Source: Bacteroides sp. GM023 (lineage in GTDB: Bacteria; Bacteroidota; Bacteroidia; Bacteroidales; Bacteroidaceae). From it: a stretch of 64,000 bases of DNA. Where the stretch lies: the NCBI RefSeq assembly GCF_014750685.1, contig NZ_JAAXGE010000003.1, forward strand, positions 248,001 to 312,000. The letters run 5' to 3'. A program made the translations under genes and the position numbers. The notes beneath the pieces are model-generated. The model was given only the letters and a program-made list of their open reading frames with translations, made no database searches and was not told where the DNA came from. Below, piece after piece: positions 24,764 through 33,328 of the stretch; the stretch's first letter is position 1; every line of letters begins with the position of its first letter.

Positions 24764-24897
24764 GTCATTACGTAGAAGTTGTCGATTTCTTTTTTGACTC
24801 CTTTAGTGAGGAGGAAATCGAGGCGTATTGGGATAAATGGAAGTTGCTGTATCTGGAGCACAGGAAGAGAAGAGAGGAGGAGCGGGGAGAACAGTGA
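24748..24897 (+). CDS. Small acidic/basic unidentified protein (49 aa), possibly the -1 frameshift product of the preceding ORF
   Basis: Forty-nine codons from the ATG at 24748: MDGRLSHYVEVVDFFFDSFS followed by an EEEIEAYWDKWKLLYLEHRK helix and a charged RREEERGEQ end. It overlaps the preceding small ORF by 16 bp in the -1 frame and ends 24 bp before a strong terminator. It may be made by reinitiation or by -1 frameshifting at the A_AAA_AAG site at 24739-24745. I do not recognise the family. Confidence 0.45.
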   Translation: MDGRLSHYVEVVDFFFDSFSEEEIEAYWDKWKLLYLEHRKRREEERGEQ

Positions 24898-24921
24898 AAA
24901 AACAGATAAAATAAACGAGTT

Positions 24922-24954
24922 GCAGGCGGGAAACTTTTTCCCGCCTGCTTTTTT
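24922..24954 (+). terminator. Terminator of the small-ORF unit
   Basis: A perfect 12-bp stem, GCAGGCGGGAAA/TTTCCCGCCTGC, with a 3-nt loop is followed by six T. Confidence 0.9.
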
Positions 24955-24972
24955 CTGAACGGATATTTTTTG

Positions 24973-24980
24973 TAGCTTTG
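24973..24980 (+). promoter_or_regulatory. -7 box of the AAA-ATPase gene
   Basis: TAGCTTTG matches TAnnTTTG. Transcription would begin near 24986, which supports a start codon at 24989 or 24998 rather than at 24980. Confidence 0.6.
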
Positions 24981-24997
24981 TGAAAAATATGATTGAT

Positions 24998-26560
24998 ATG
25001 GAAGATTTGCAAAGATTATACCCTATTGGGATACAGACATTTTCGAAGATACGTGAGGATAATTTTCTTTATATTGATAAGACGGAATATGTGTACCGAC
25101 TGACACATTCGGCTTCCAGCTATTTGTTTTTGAGCCGTCCGCGACGTTTCGGTAAATCTTTGCTTACCAGTACCTTTCATTGTTATTTCGAGGGGCGGAA
25201 AGAGTTGTTTGAAGGACTGGCCATGGAGACATTGGAGAAGGAATGGATACAGCATCCGGTATTACACTTCGACATGAGTACTGCCAAACATGTAGACAAG
25301 GAACAACTGAACGCGGAACTGGAATTGAAACTCATGGCTTATGAGGAGATTTATGGACGTGTAGAAGAAGAACTGTATGTCAATCAGCGTTTGGAGGGGC
25401 TTATTAAACGTGCTTACAAACAGACCGGCAAGAAAGTGGTGGTCTTGATAGACGAATATGATGCCCCTTTGCTTGATGTGGTTCATGAAGAGAAGAACCT
25501 GCCGCTGTTACGTAACGTGATGCGTAATTTTTATAGTCCGTTGAAGGCGTGTGACCCTTATTTGCGCTTTGTCTTTCTCACGGGGATAACTAAGTTTTCG
25601 CAACTCAGCGTGTTCAGTGAACTTAATAATATTACCAATGTGAGTATGTTGCCTGATTATGCTGCCATTTGTGGTATCACAGGTGAGGAACTTCGCACTC
25701 AGATGCTTCCGGATGTAGAACGTCTGGCTGTCCGCCTGGGGATTACTGCTGAGGAGATGTTGGATAAATTAAAGGAAAATTATGACGGTTATCATTTCGC
25801 GTGGCCGTCACCGGATGTCTTCAATCCTTTCAGTCTGCTTAAGGCGATGGCTTTGGGGGAGATTGGCTCTTATTGGTTTGAGAGCGGTACACCCACTTAT
25901 ATTATAGAGATGCTGCGCAAATATGCTGTATTGCCGTCAGAGATTGGTGGGGAGGAGGCATCGCCCAGTGATTTTAACGTGCCTTTGGAGCTGGCTACCA
26001 ATTATATGCCGTTGCTTTATCAGGCAGGCTATCTTACGATAAAGGGGGCAGATTTGGAATTTGACGCTTACATGCTTGATATTCCTAATAAGGAGGTACG
26101 AGTCGGTCTGATGAAGAGCCTGATACCATCTTATGTGATGAGCGACACGCACGAGGTGAACAGTGTGGTGCGTAATTTGGCGCGTAACATTGTGAGGGGA
26201 GATATGGAAGGCGCTTTGAAGTTGCTTCAGACTTTCCTTGCCACTGTGCCTTATTGCGATAACACAGATTATGAGGGTCATTATCAACAGATGCTTTATG
26301 TGATATTCTCATTACTGGGTATTTATACGGATGTGGAGGTGCATACGCATAAAGGACGGGTGGACATGGTGCTTCGTACCAGGACTACTCTCTATCTGGT
26401 AGAATTGAAGTTGAACCAAAGCGCGGAAGCTGCCATGAAGCAAATTGACTTGCAGCAATATTCCGACCGTTTTGCTCTTTGCGGGCTTCCGGTGGTGAAG
26501 GTTGCGATAAATTTCAGTGCGGAGACCCGGACGATTGCAGATTGGGAGATTGTTTTATAA
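24998..26560 (+). CDS. AAA-ATPase-like / PD-(D/E)XK nuclease-like protein
   Basis: About 520 residues combining an AAA-ATPase-like domain with a C-terminal PD-(D/E)XK nuclease-like domain, an arrangement present in many copies in Bacteroides genomes. YPIGIQTFSKIREDNFLYIDKT starts the ATPase part. SRPRRFGKSLL is the Walker A-like loop and VVLIDEYDAPLLD the Walker B. Near the end, GRVDMVL and YLVELKLN give the D...ExK nuclease motif. The start at 24998 is chosen from the promoter position. The biological role is unknown; such genes are suspected of mobile or defence-related functions. An FRG-domain gene follows 28 bp later. Confidence 0.8.
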   Translation: MEDLQRLYPIGIQTFSKIREDNFLYIDKTEYVYRLTHSASSYLFLSRPRRFGKSLLTSTFHCYFEGRKELFEGLAMETLEKEWIQHPVLHFDMSTAKHVDKEQLNAELELKLMAYEEIYGRVEEELYVNQRLEGLIKRAYKQTGKKVVVLIDEYDAPLLDVVHEEKNLPLLRNVMRNFYSPLKACDPYLRFVFLTGITKFSQLSVFSELNNITNVSMLPDYAAICGITGEELRTQMLPDVERLAVRLGITAEEMLDKLKENYDGYHFAWPSPDVFNPFSLLKAMALGEIGSYWFESGTPTYIIEMLRKYAVLPSEIGGEEASPSDFNVPLELATNYMPLLYQAGYLTIKGADLEFDAYMLDIPNKEVRVGLMKSLIPSYVMSDTHEVNSVVRNLARNIVRGDMEGALKLLQTFLATVPYCDNTDYEGHYQQMLYVIFSLLGIYTDVEVHTHKGRVDMVLRTRTTLYLVELKLNQSAEAAMKQIDLQQYSDRFALCGLPVVKVAINFSAETRTIADWEIVL

Positions 26561-26588
26561 TAAGTTTGGAAGATTTTTTTAAGGTATT

Positions 26589-27845
26589 ATGGTGACAGGA
26601 AACGAATATATATTTCCAAATATAGATGACGCATTGGCTTATGTGTTGGATAATGAACAAAGAGCGTTGGCGGCAGATACAAAAAGGCAGACTGCTCCAA
26701 TTATGATAAGACCACCTTTTCAGACGTCAAATGTGACAAAAAGGCAGATAACAGTGGATAATTTAGATTTTCCTTTAAGCGGATATTTTAACAGTGCGCC
26801 ATCAGATAGTTTTATTATGTCTCGGTTGGCATCAGGTAGATATGCTTTGAAGCCCAATCTTCGTGAAAGAAAATATTTGTTCCGTGGTGAAACGGAATTT
26901 CATTCTCCGTGCAGTCCTAATTTATTTCGCAACGTGAAACAAAAGCGATACATCGGAGAGTTGGCTACCGGTCAGGAAATGATGCTTCTGATGTTATCAC
27001 ATCCTTTGGTGCAGTTGCTGGATCTTGGTGTTGAGCTAAATGGTCGGCTATTCCGCTTTGAAATGAATTTGTTTGGTTTGACTCAACATTATTATAATAG
27101 AACTTCATTATTAGATTTGACTAGCAAACCACAAGTGGCGTCATTCTTCGCAACAACTTGTTATGATTGGAAAACTGATAGCTATTGTCCCATTCTGGAT
27201 GAAAATCATGCACCGGGTGTCCTCTATTATTATTCGTTGGATATTGCAAGTGATTTTAAAATGAATTCACTTTCTACGATAGGATTGCAGGTCTTTCCAC
27301 GCAGTGGCAGGCAGTGTGGCTTTCTCTATGATGTACAAAAAGGACAAGACTTTAATCTTCTCTCAAAATTGCAGATGGTGCGATTTAAACATGATTCTGT
27401 AATTGCCAAACGTATATTTGATGAATTTCATGGTGGTGTGGACCTTTTCCCTGATGATATTTTGATGAATCATTGGAAGGCTTTCAATCGTGATAGAATG
27501 GTGCTGTCTGATAGAACTGTTTTGGCTAATCAGATAATGAATCCTAATTCTTCAGTAGAAGAGCTAACTCATGAATTGGAAGATTTAGGATATGAAATTC
27601 AAGATTATATACCAGCTTTTACACAAGATGAATTAGATAAACATTATGATGCGGTTAAAAAAGGACTCTGGGATGAATTTTGCTCAAAGTTGTACATTCC
27701 AGGTGATGATGGCTCTATGATGGCTGCATTAAAGTCTCTTCCTAACGATTATCGCTATCAATGGGCTTTTGAAGCTGGTGTCTCACATTCTATAGATTAC
27801 AATCAGGGATTTGTACTAAAAAGGTTTGCTAATTGTTTGAGATAG
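26589..27845 (+). CDS. FRG domain protein
   Basis: A 418-residue protein with an FRG domain at about residues 90-215. It shows YLFRGETEF (the (F/Y)RG motif), then TQHYYNRTSLLDLTSKP and ASFFATT, matching the QHYG.PTRLLDWT...A.FFA pattern of the family. The roughly 200 residues after the domain are not recognised. FRG-domain proteins are uncharacterised and often lie in accessory or prophage-like regions. It starts 28 bp after the AAA-ATPase gene without a visible terminator between, so the two may form one transcript. It is more AT-rich than the neighbouring core genes. Confidence 0.75.
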   Translation: MVTGNEYIFPNIDDALAYVLDNEQRALAADTKRQTAPIMIRPPFQTSNVTKRQITVDNLDFPLSGYFNSAPSDSFIMSRLASGRYALKPNLRERKYLFRGETEFHSPCSPNLFRNVKQKRYIGELATGQEMMLLMLSHPLVQLLDLGVELNGRLFRFEMNLFGLTQHYYNRTSLLDLTSKPQVASFFATTCYDWKTDSYCPILDENHAPGVLYYYSLDIASDFKMNSLSTIGLQVFPRSGRQCGFLYDVQKGQDFNLLSKLQMVRFKHDSVIAKRIFDEFHGGVDLFPDDILMNHWKAFNRDRMVLSDRTVLANQIMNPNSSVEELTHELEDLGYEIQDYIPAFTQDELDKHYDAVKKGLWDEFCSKLYIPGDDGSMMAALKSLPNDYRYQWAFEAGVSHSIDYNQGFVLKRFANCLR

Positions 27846-28085
27846 GAAAGTGTTTACCTGTTCGAAAGAATTTTATTCATATTGTATATGTTGTGAGTGC
27901 ATATGTGTGAGATTAAGAAGTGATAAAAGTTACTATTGATTTGGTTATGGCTGTTGTGCATTAGGAGACTAGAAGAATGAGATAAGATGATAAGTCTTTC
28001 AAATAGTAGCCATATCTTTTCCGTGTGCGATAACGAAAACACAAAAAATAACATTTTATTATGTATAAAAAATAAGAGAGAATGC
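27846..28085. other. AT-rich gap without a recognised gene
   Basis: Between the FRG gene and the rseC promoter I see no credible coding sequence, RNA gene or strong hairpin. It marks the border between accessory DNA and the Rnf operon. Confidence 0.5.
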
Positions 28086-28115
28086 TTCGTAGTTCACAAA
28101 TAATGATTAAATTTG
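28086..28115 (+). promoter_or_regulatory. Putative promoter of the rseC-rnf operon
   Basis: TAAATTTG at 28108-28115 matches the -7 box, with TTCG at 28086-28089 as an imperfect -33. The rseC start is 28 bp downstream. Confidence 0.55.
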
Positions 28116-28143
28116 CCGCGATTTGTAATGTTGAGTTTGCAAA

Positions 28144-28569
28144 ATGACGAATAATACTATAAAGCATCTGGGTATTGTGGAAAACATACAGGATTCTCAT
28201 CTGTCGGTGAGGATTGTTCAGACATCGGCTTGCGCGGCTTGTAGCGCAAAGGGGCACTGTTCCTCGGCGGATAGTAAGGACAAAATCATAGATATAATCG
28301 ATACTGCGGCTTCTTCCTATCAGGTGGGAGAGAGAGTGATGGTAGTCGGCGAAACGTCGATGGGCATGATGGCAGTGGTATTGGCATTCATAATTCCTTT
28401 CGTACTTCTGATTTTTTCATTGTTTCTTTTTGTGGCTCTGATAGGGAATGAATTGTATGCGGCACTTCTTTCTCTGGCTATTCTTATTCCTTATTATTTT
28501 ATTTTGTGGCTTAACAAAACACGACTCAAACAAAAATTTTCATTTACTATAAAACCAATAAATAACTAA
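28144..28569 (+). CDS. RseC/SoxR-reducing system family membrane protein
   Basis: A 141-residue protein with an N-terminal cysteine cluster, CAACSAKGHCSS (about residues 31-42), which could hold an iron-sulfur centre, and two transmembrane helices in the C-terminal half. This matches RseC, which accompanies Rsx/Rnf complexes and in E. coli takes part in reducing SoxR and in sigma-E control. Bacteroides lacks that SoxR circuit in its E. coli form, so the role here is probably tied to the Rnf complex. It starts the operon and is followed 7 bp later by rnfB. Confidence 0.9.
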   Translation: MTNNTIKHLGIVENIQDSHLSVRIVQTSACAACSAKGHCSSADSKDKIIDIIDTAASSYQVGERVMVVGETSMGMMAVVLAFIIPFVLLIFSLFLFVALIGNELYAALLSLAILIPYYFILWLNKTRLKQKFSFTIKPINN

Positions 28570-28576
28570 GAACATT

Positions 28577-29530
28577 ATGAATTTGATTCTGATTGCAGTG
28601 ATTTCATTGGGAGCGATAGCGCTCGTGCTGGCCGCTATTCTATATCTTGCTTCCAAGAAATTTGCCGTGTATGAAGACCCGCGGATTGCCCAGGTAGGAG
28701 AAGTTTTGCCCCAGGCTAATTGTGGTGGATGTGGCTACCCCGGTTGTAGTGGATTTGCCGACGCTTGTGTCAAAGCCGGATCACTGGATGGCAAGTTCTG
28801 CCCCGTAGGCGGACAACCTGTCATGGCACAAATTGCTGATATTCTCGGACTGGCAGCAGGCGAAGCTGAACCGATGGTAGCAGTAGTGAGATGTAACGGA
28901 ACATGCGCCAACCGTCCGCGTACCAACCTGTACGACGGTGCGAAGAGTTGCGCTATCGCCGCTTCACTGTATGGTGGGGAAACCGGTTGCAGCTACGGCT
29001 GTCTGGGTTGTGGCGACTGTGTGGCTGTCTGCCAGTTCGACGCTATCCACATGAACCCCGAAACAGGGCTTCCCGAAGTGGACGAAGCAAAATGTACGGC
29101 TTGTGGCGCTTGTGTAAAGGCTTGTCCGAAGGCGATCATCGAGATCCGCCCGCAGGGTAAGAAGTCACGCCGTGTGTACATCTCTTGTGTGAATAAAGAC
29201 AAGGGTGCTGTGGCACGCAAGGCTTGTACTGTTAGTTGCATCGGCTGTGGTAAGTGTGTGAAGACTTGTCCGTTCGAAGCTATCACGCTGGAGAACAACT
29301 TGGCTTACATTGATCCGAACAAGTGTAAATCTTGCCGCAAGTGTGTGGAAGTTTGTCCGCAGAACACGATCATCGAGCTGAATTTCCCGCCGCGCAAACC
29401 GAAGGCGGAAGACGCTGCGGCTGCTCCGAAACCTGCCGCTCCGAAATCCGTTGCTCCGGCTCCTGCTGTAAAGGTGGTGGAAGAAGCTGCGAAGGTGGCT
29501 GAACCTGCAAAGAAAGATGTAACAGAATAA
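28577..29530 (+). CDS. rnfB: Rnf complex subunit B (iron-sulfur protein)
   Basis: A 317-residue electron-entry subunit of the ion-translocating ferredoxin:NAD+ oxidoreductase. An N-terminal membrane helix is followed by the RnfB-specific cluster motif CGGCGYPGCSGFADAC (about residues 49-64) and FCPVGG. Several 4Fe-4S motifs follow, including GCLGCGDCVAVC, CTACGACVKACP, CIGCGKCVKTCP and CKSCRKCVEVCP. The last 40 residues are an Ala/Pro/Lys-rich tail, probably disordered. It accepts electrons from ferredoxin at the cytoplasmic side of the membrane. Confidence 0.95.
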   Translation: MNLILIAVISLGAIALVLAAILYLASKKFAVYEDPRIAQVGEVLPQANCGGCGYPGCSGFADACVKAGSLDGKFCPVGGQPVMAQIADILGLAAGEAEPMVAVVRCNGTCANRPRTNLYDGAKSCAIAASLYGGETGCSYGCLGCGDCVAVCQFDAIHMNPETGLPEVDEAKCTACGACVKACPKAIIEIRPQGKKSRRVYISCVNKDKGAVARKACTVSCIGCGKCVKTCPFEAITLENNLAYIDPNKCKSCRKCVEVCPQNTIIELNFPPRKPKAEDAAAAPKPAAPKSVAPAPAVKVVEEAAKVAEPAKKDVTE

Positions 29531-29554
29531 TAACAGAATAAAATACAGAATTGT

Positions 29555-30892
29555 ATGTTAAAGACATTTTCAATTGGTGGAGTTCATCCACACGAAAATA
29601 AATTGTCGGCACATCAACCTATTATCACGGCGGAAGTTCCTGCAAAGGCCGTTATTTTGCTGGGGCAGCACATCGGTGCGCCTGCAAAACCGATTGTTGC
29701 GAAAGGTGATGTGATAAAGGTGGGCACTAAGATTGCCGAACCTGCCGGCTTTGTTTCGGCAGCAATTCACTCTTCAGTCAGTGGCAAAGTGGCGAAGATT
29801 GATACGATAGTCGATGCCAGCGGTTATGCGAAACCTGCCATATTCATTGATGTGGAAGGTGACGAATGGGAAGAAACAATCGACCGCAGCACGACGCTGG
29901 TGAAGGAATGTGAACTTCCGGCGGAAGAAATCGTGAAGAAGATTGCCGATGCGGGAATCGTCGGTTTGGGCGGCGCTTGTTTCCCTACGCAGGTGAAACT
30001 TTGTCCTCCTCCTTCTTTCAAGGCTGAATGTGTGATTATCAATGCGGTAGAGTGCGAACCCTATCTGACAGCCGACCATCAGCTCATGCTGGAACATGCG
30101 GAAGAAATCATGGTAGGTGTCTCTATCCTGATGAAAGCCGTGAAAGTAAACAAGGCATTTATCGGAATCGAAAATAATAAGCCCGATGCTATCGAGTTGA
30201 TGACAAAGGTAGCTTCCAGTTATGCAGGAATCGAGGTTGTGCCTTTGAAGGTGCAATATCCGCAAGGAGGTGAAAAACAACTGATTGACGCGATTACCAA
30301 ACGCCAGGTGGCCAGCGGCGCACTGCCTATCTCTACGGGAGCGGTGGTACAGAACGTAGGTACAGCGTTTGCTGTATATCAGGCTGTTCAGAAGAATAAA
30401 CCGTTATTTGAACGTGTGATTACCGTGACGGGAAAATCGGTTGCGAAACCTTCCAACTTCATGGCTCGTATCGGTACGCCGATGAAACAGTTGATCGACG
30501 CTTGCGGCGGTCTGCCGGAAGATACGGGAAAAGTAATCGGTGGCGGCCCGATGATGGGCAAGGCGCTGGTGAATATCGAAGTTCCCACTGCGAAGGGCAG
30601 TTCCGGTATCCTGATTATGAATCAGAAGGAAGCCAAGCGTGGCGAGGCAGAGACCTGTATCCGTTGCGCGAAGTGCGTGAGCGCCTGTCCGATGGGACTG
30701 GAGCCGTACTTACTCGGAGCTTTGTCCGAAAACGGGGATTTTGAATCAATGGAAAAAGAAAGAATCATGGATTGCATCGAGTGTGGCTCCTGCCAGTTCA
30801 CTTGTCCCGCCAATCGTCCGTTGCTCGACTACTGTCGTCTGGGCAAAGGCAAGGTGGGAGCTATGATTCGCGCACGTCAAGCTAAAAAATAA
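29555..30892 (+). CDS. rnfC: Rnf complex subunit C
   Basis: A 445-residue peripheral subunit that passes electrons to NAD+. The N-terminus FSIGGVHPHENK is typical, GGACFPTQVKL and the NAVECEPYLTADH segment belong to the NQR-like flavin/NADH domain, and two C-terminal ferredoxin motifs are present: CIRCAKCVSACPMGLEP and CIECGSCQFTCPANRPL. Length fits the shorter Bacteroidetes forms. It sits 24 bp after rnfB and 5 bp before rnfD. Confidence 0.95.
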   Translation: MLKTFSIGGVHPHENKLSAHQPIITAEVPAKAVILLGQHIGAPAKPIVAKGDVIKVGTKIAEPAGFVSAAIHSSVSGKVAKIDTIVDASGYAKPAIFIDVEGDEWEETIDRSTTLVKECELPAEEIVKKIADAGIVGLGGACFPTQVKLCPPPSFKAECVIINAVECEPYLTADHQLMLEHAEEIMVGVSILMKAVKVNKAFIGIENNKPDAIELMTKVASSYAGIEVVPLKVQYPQGGEKQLIDAITKRQVASGALPISTGAVVQNVGTAFAVYQAVQKNKPLFERVITVTGKSVAKPSNFMARIGTPMKQLIDACGGLPEDTGKVIGGGPMMGKALVNIEVPTAKGSSGILIMNQKEAKRGEAETCIRCAKCVSACPMGLEPYLLGALSENGDFESMEKERIMDCIECGSCQFTCPANRPLLDYCRLGKGKVGAMIRARQAKK

Positions 30893-30897
30893 CGAAT

Positions 30898-31890
30898 ATG
30901 GAAAATAAATTAATCGTATCACTATCACCCCACGTTCATGGCGGAGACAGCGTGAAGAAGAATATGTACGGCGTGCTGATCGCACTGGTTCCGGCTTTTC
31001 TGGTGTCTCTCTATTTCTTCGGCCTGGGTGCTCTGATTGTTACAGCTACTTCCGTTGCGGCTTGTTTGTTCTTCGAATGGGCGATCGGAAAATATTTGAT
31101 GAAGAAACCGACCACGACTATCTGCGATGGCTCTGCCGTTATCACAGGTGTGTTGCTGGCATTTAACTTACCTTCCAATCTGCCCATCTGGATTATCATC
31201 CTCGGCGCACTGTTTGCTATCGGTGTAGGCAAGATGTCTTTCGGCGGACTGGGTTGCAACCCTTTCAACCCTGCGTTGGCAGGACGTGTGTTCCTGTTGC
31301 TCTCTTTCCCGGTGCAGATGACAAGTTGGCCGGTAGTCGGTCAGTTGACCGCTTACACGGACGCCACCACCGGAGCTACTCCGCTGGCATTGATGAAACA
31401 GGCTATTTATGGCGATACTTCTGCATTGAGCCAGATTCCGGACGCTTTGAACCTGCTGATCGGACAAAACGGCGGATGTATCGGTGAAGTCAGTGCGTTG
31501 GCACTGCTGATCGGGTTGGTTTATATGTTGTGGAAGAAGATTATCACGTGGCATATTCCCGTTTCTATCCTGGTGACTGTATTCGTATTTGCGGGTATCA
31601 TGCACTTGGCAGATCCTGAGAAATATGTTTCTCCGGTATTGCAGTTACTCACCGGCGGTCTGATGCTGGGCGCTGTCTTTATGGCAACCGACTACGTGAC
31701 TTCTCCGATGAGCAAGAAAGGAATGTTGATTTATGGTGTTTGTATCGGTCTGCTGACGGTCATTATCCGTCTGTTCGGCGCCTATCCCGAAGGTATGTCA
31801 TTCGCCATCCTGATTATGAATGCGTTCACTCCGCTGATTAACACCTATTGTAAACCTAAACGCTTTGGGGAGGTAGCGAAGAAGAAATGA
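30898..31890 (+). CDS. rnfD: Rnf complex subunit D (membrane flavoprotein)
   Basis: A 330-residue integral membrane subunit of the NqrB/RnfD family with about ten helices. SPHVHGGDSVKK opens the protein. GGLGCNPFNPALAGRVFL (about residues 115-132) is a conserved block, and TDATTGATPLALMK holds the family's Thr-linked FMN site. MATDYVTSPMSKKG near residue 262 is also typical. It helps couple electron flow to sodium or proton transport. It overlaps rnfG by 4 bp. Confidence 0.95.
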   Translation: MENKLIVSLSPHVHGGDSVKKNMYGVLIALVPAFLVSLYFFGLGALIVTATSVAACLFFEWAIGKYLMKKPTTTICDGSAVITGVLLAFNLPSNLPIWIIILGALFAIGVGKMSFGGLGCNPFNPALAGRVFLLLSFPVQMTSWPVVGQLTAYTDATTGATPLALMKQAIYGDTSALSQIPDALNLLIGQNGGCIGEVSALALLIGLVYMLWKKIITWHIPVSILVTVFVFAGIMHLADPEKYVSPVLQLLTGGLMLGAVFMATDYVTSPMSKKGMLIYGVCIGLLTVIIRLFGAYPEGMSFAILIMNAFTPLINTYCKPKRFGEVAKKK

Positions 31891-32630
31891 AAAAGTTACA
31901 ATCATCTTTAAAGAATATGTTGCTGGTGCTTACGGGCGTGACTGCTGTCTCCGTAGCGTTGCTGGCTTATGTGAACGAACTGACCAAAGGCCCTATCGCT
32001 GAAGCGAACGCAAAGACGCTGAACGAGGCGCTGAAGAAGGTTCTTCCTGAATTTACCAATAATCCGGTAGCGGAAAGCGATACGATCTTCAGCGAGAAAG
32101 ACGGAAAGAAAAACGTGGACTTTATTGTTTATCCGGCAAAGAACGGTGAAGAATTGGTAGGTACGGCTGTTGAAGCCAAATCTATGGGATTCGGCGGAGA
32201 ACTGAAAGTACTGGTAGGCTTCAATGCCGAAGGTAAAATCTATAATTACTCCCTGCTGGCTCACACGGAAACTCCGGGACTGGGTTCGAAAGCTGACAAA
32301 TGGTTCGGCGCTTATGATCCCACGAAAGGCGAACAGGGCGTGACGCATGAAGAAAGTACGAAATCTATTCTGGGCATGAATCCGGGTGAAGCTCCGTTGA
32401 CGGTCAGCAAAGACGGTGGCTCGATAGATGCTATCACAGCGTCTACTATCAGCTCACGCGCATTCCTGAATGCTGTGAATGCAGCTTATCAGGCATACAA
32501 AGCAGAGGGTGGGGAAGTGAACGGCGTTACCGGTGCTTCTCAAAAGGCTGCCGGTGAAAATGCGGATGCGGATGCGGCTACGGGAGCTACTATTAAAGTT
32601 GAACTTACTGATTCTATCAGTGCTAATTAA
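31887..32630 (+). CDS. rnfG: Rnf complex subunit G (FMN-binding)
   Basis: A 247-residue protein with one N-terminal membrane anchor and an FMN-binding domain facing the periplasm. DAITASTISSRAF (about residues 179-191) is the covalent FMN attachment site, a TAST variant of the SGAT motif with the flavin-linking Thr retained. HTETPGLGSKAD is the other conserved block. The C-terminal 35 residues form an Ala/Asp/Gly-rich extension that is not part of the core fold. It overlaps rnfD by 4 bp. Confidence 0.93.
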   Translation: MKKLQSSLKNMLLVLTGVTAVSVALLAYVNELTKGPIAEANAKTLNEALKKVLPEFTNNPVAESDTIFSEKDGKKNVDFIVYPAKNGEELVGTAVEAKSMGFGGELKVLVGFNAEGKIYNYSLLAHTETPGLGSKADKWFGAYDPTKGEQGVTHEESTKSILGMNPGEAPLTVSKDGGSIDAITASTISSRAFLNAVNAAYQAYKAEGGEVNGVTGASQKAAGENADADAATGATIKVELTDSISAN

Positions 32631-32644
32631 GAAAGGAGACAGGT

Positions 32645-33232
32645 ATGAATAACTTTAAAGTAATGATGAACGGGATTGTCAAAGAAAATCCTATTTTTGT
32701 GCTCCTGCTTGGTATGTGTCCTACATTGGGTACGACTTCATCGGCTATCAATGGTATGGGTATGGGACTTGCCACGATGTTCGTGTTGATTTGCTCGAAC
32801 GTGGTAATCTCTTCCATCAAGAATCTGATACCGGATATGGTGCGTATTCCTTCATTTATTGTGGTGATTGCGTCTTTCGTGACATTGCTTCAGATGATAA
32901 TGCAGGCTTATGTGCCGGATTTGTATGCTACGCTCGGTCTTTTCATTCCGTTGATTGTAGTAAACTGTATTGTGTTGGGACGTGCCGAAGCGTTCGCTGC
33001 GAAAAATAATCCGATTGCTTCCATGTTTGACGGTATCGGTATGGGGCTTGGTTTTACCATCGCCCTGACTTTGCTGGGTGCTGTCCGCGAATTCCTGGGA
33101 ACAGGTAAGATTTTCGACCTGACAATCATGCCTGAAGAATACGGAATGTTGGTATTTGTACTGGCTCCGGGCGCTTTCATCGCTTTGGGATACCTCATTG
33201 CAATAATTAATAAATTGAGAACTGAAAATTGA
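32645..33232 (+). CDS. rnfE: Rnf complex subunit E
   Basis: A 195-residue membrane protein with six helices of the RnfE/NqrD family: KENPIFVLLLGMCPTLG near the N-terminus, NCIVLGRAEAFAAKNNP in the middle and GAVREFLGTGKIF later. With RnfA it forms the membrane core that carries the ion path. A GAAAGGAGACAGGT segment just upstream of the ATG is a strong Shine-Dalgarno-like sequence, uncommon for Bacteroides. A 96-bp AT-rich gap with an inverted repeat separates it from rnfA. Confidence 0.95.
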   Translation: MNNFKVMMNGIVKENPIFVLLLGMCPTLGTTSSAINGMGMGLATMFVLICSNVVISSIKNLIPDMVRIPSFIVVIASFVTLLQMIMQAYVPDLYATLGLFIPLIVVNCIVLGRAEAFAAKNNPIASMFDGIGMGLGFTIALTLLGAVREFLGTGKIFDLTIMPEEYGMLVFVLAPGAFIALGYLIAIINKLRTEN

Positions 33233-33317
33233 GAATTGAGAAATAATAGATATGAACCATATTCTTAATTTCATTTTCACATTCTCTGATTTTTTAATTT
33301 TTAATTCTCAATTTTCA
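33223..33317. repeat. Inverted repeat in the rnfE-rnfA gap
   Basis: TGAAAATTGAGAATT at 33223-33237, overlapping the rnfE stop, is perfectly complementary to AATTCTCAATTTTCA at 33303-33317, giving a 15-bp stem with a 65-nt AT-rich loop. It may stabilise or attenuate the message before rnfA. Confidence 0.6.
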
Positions 33318-33328
33318 ATTTAACAACT

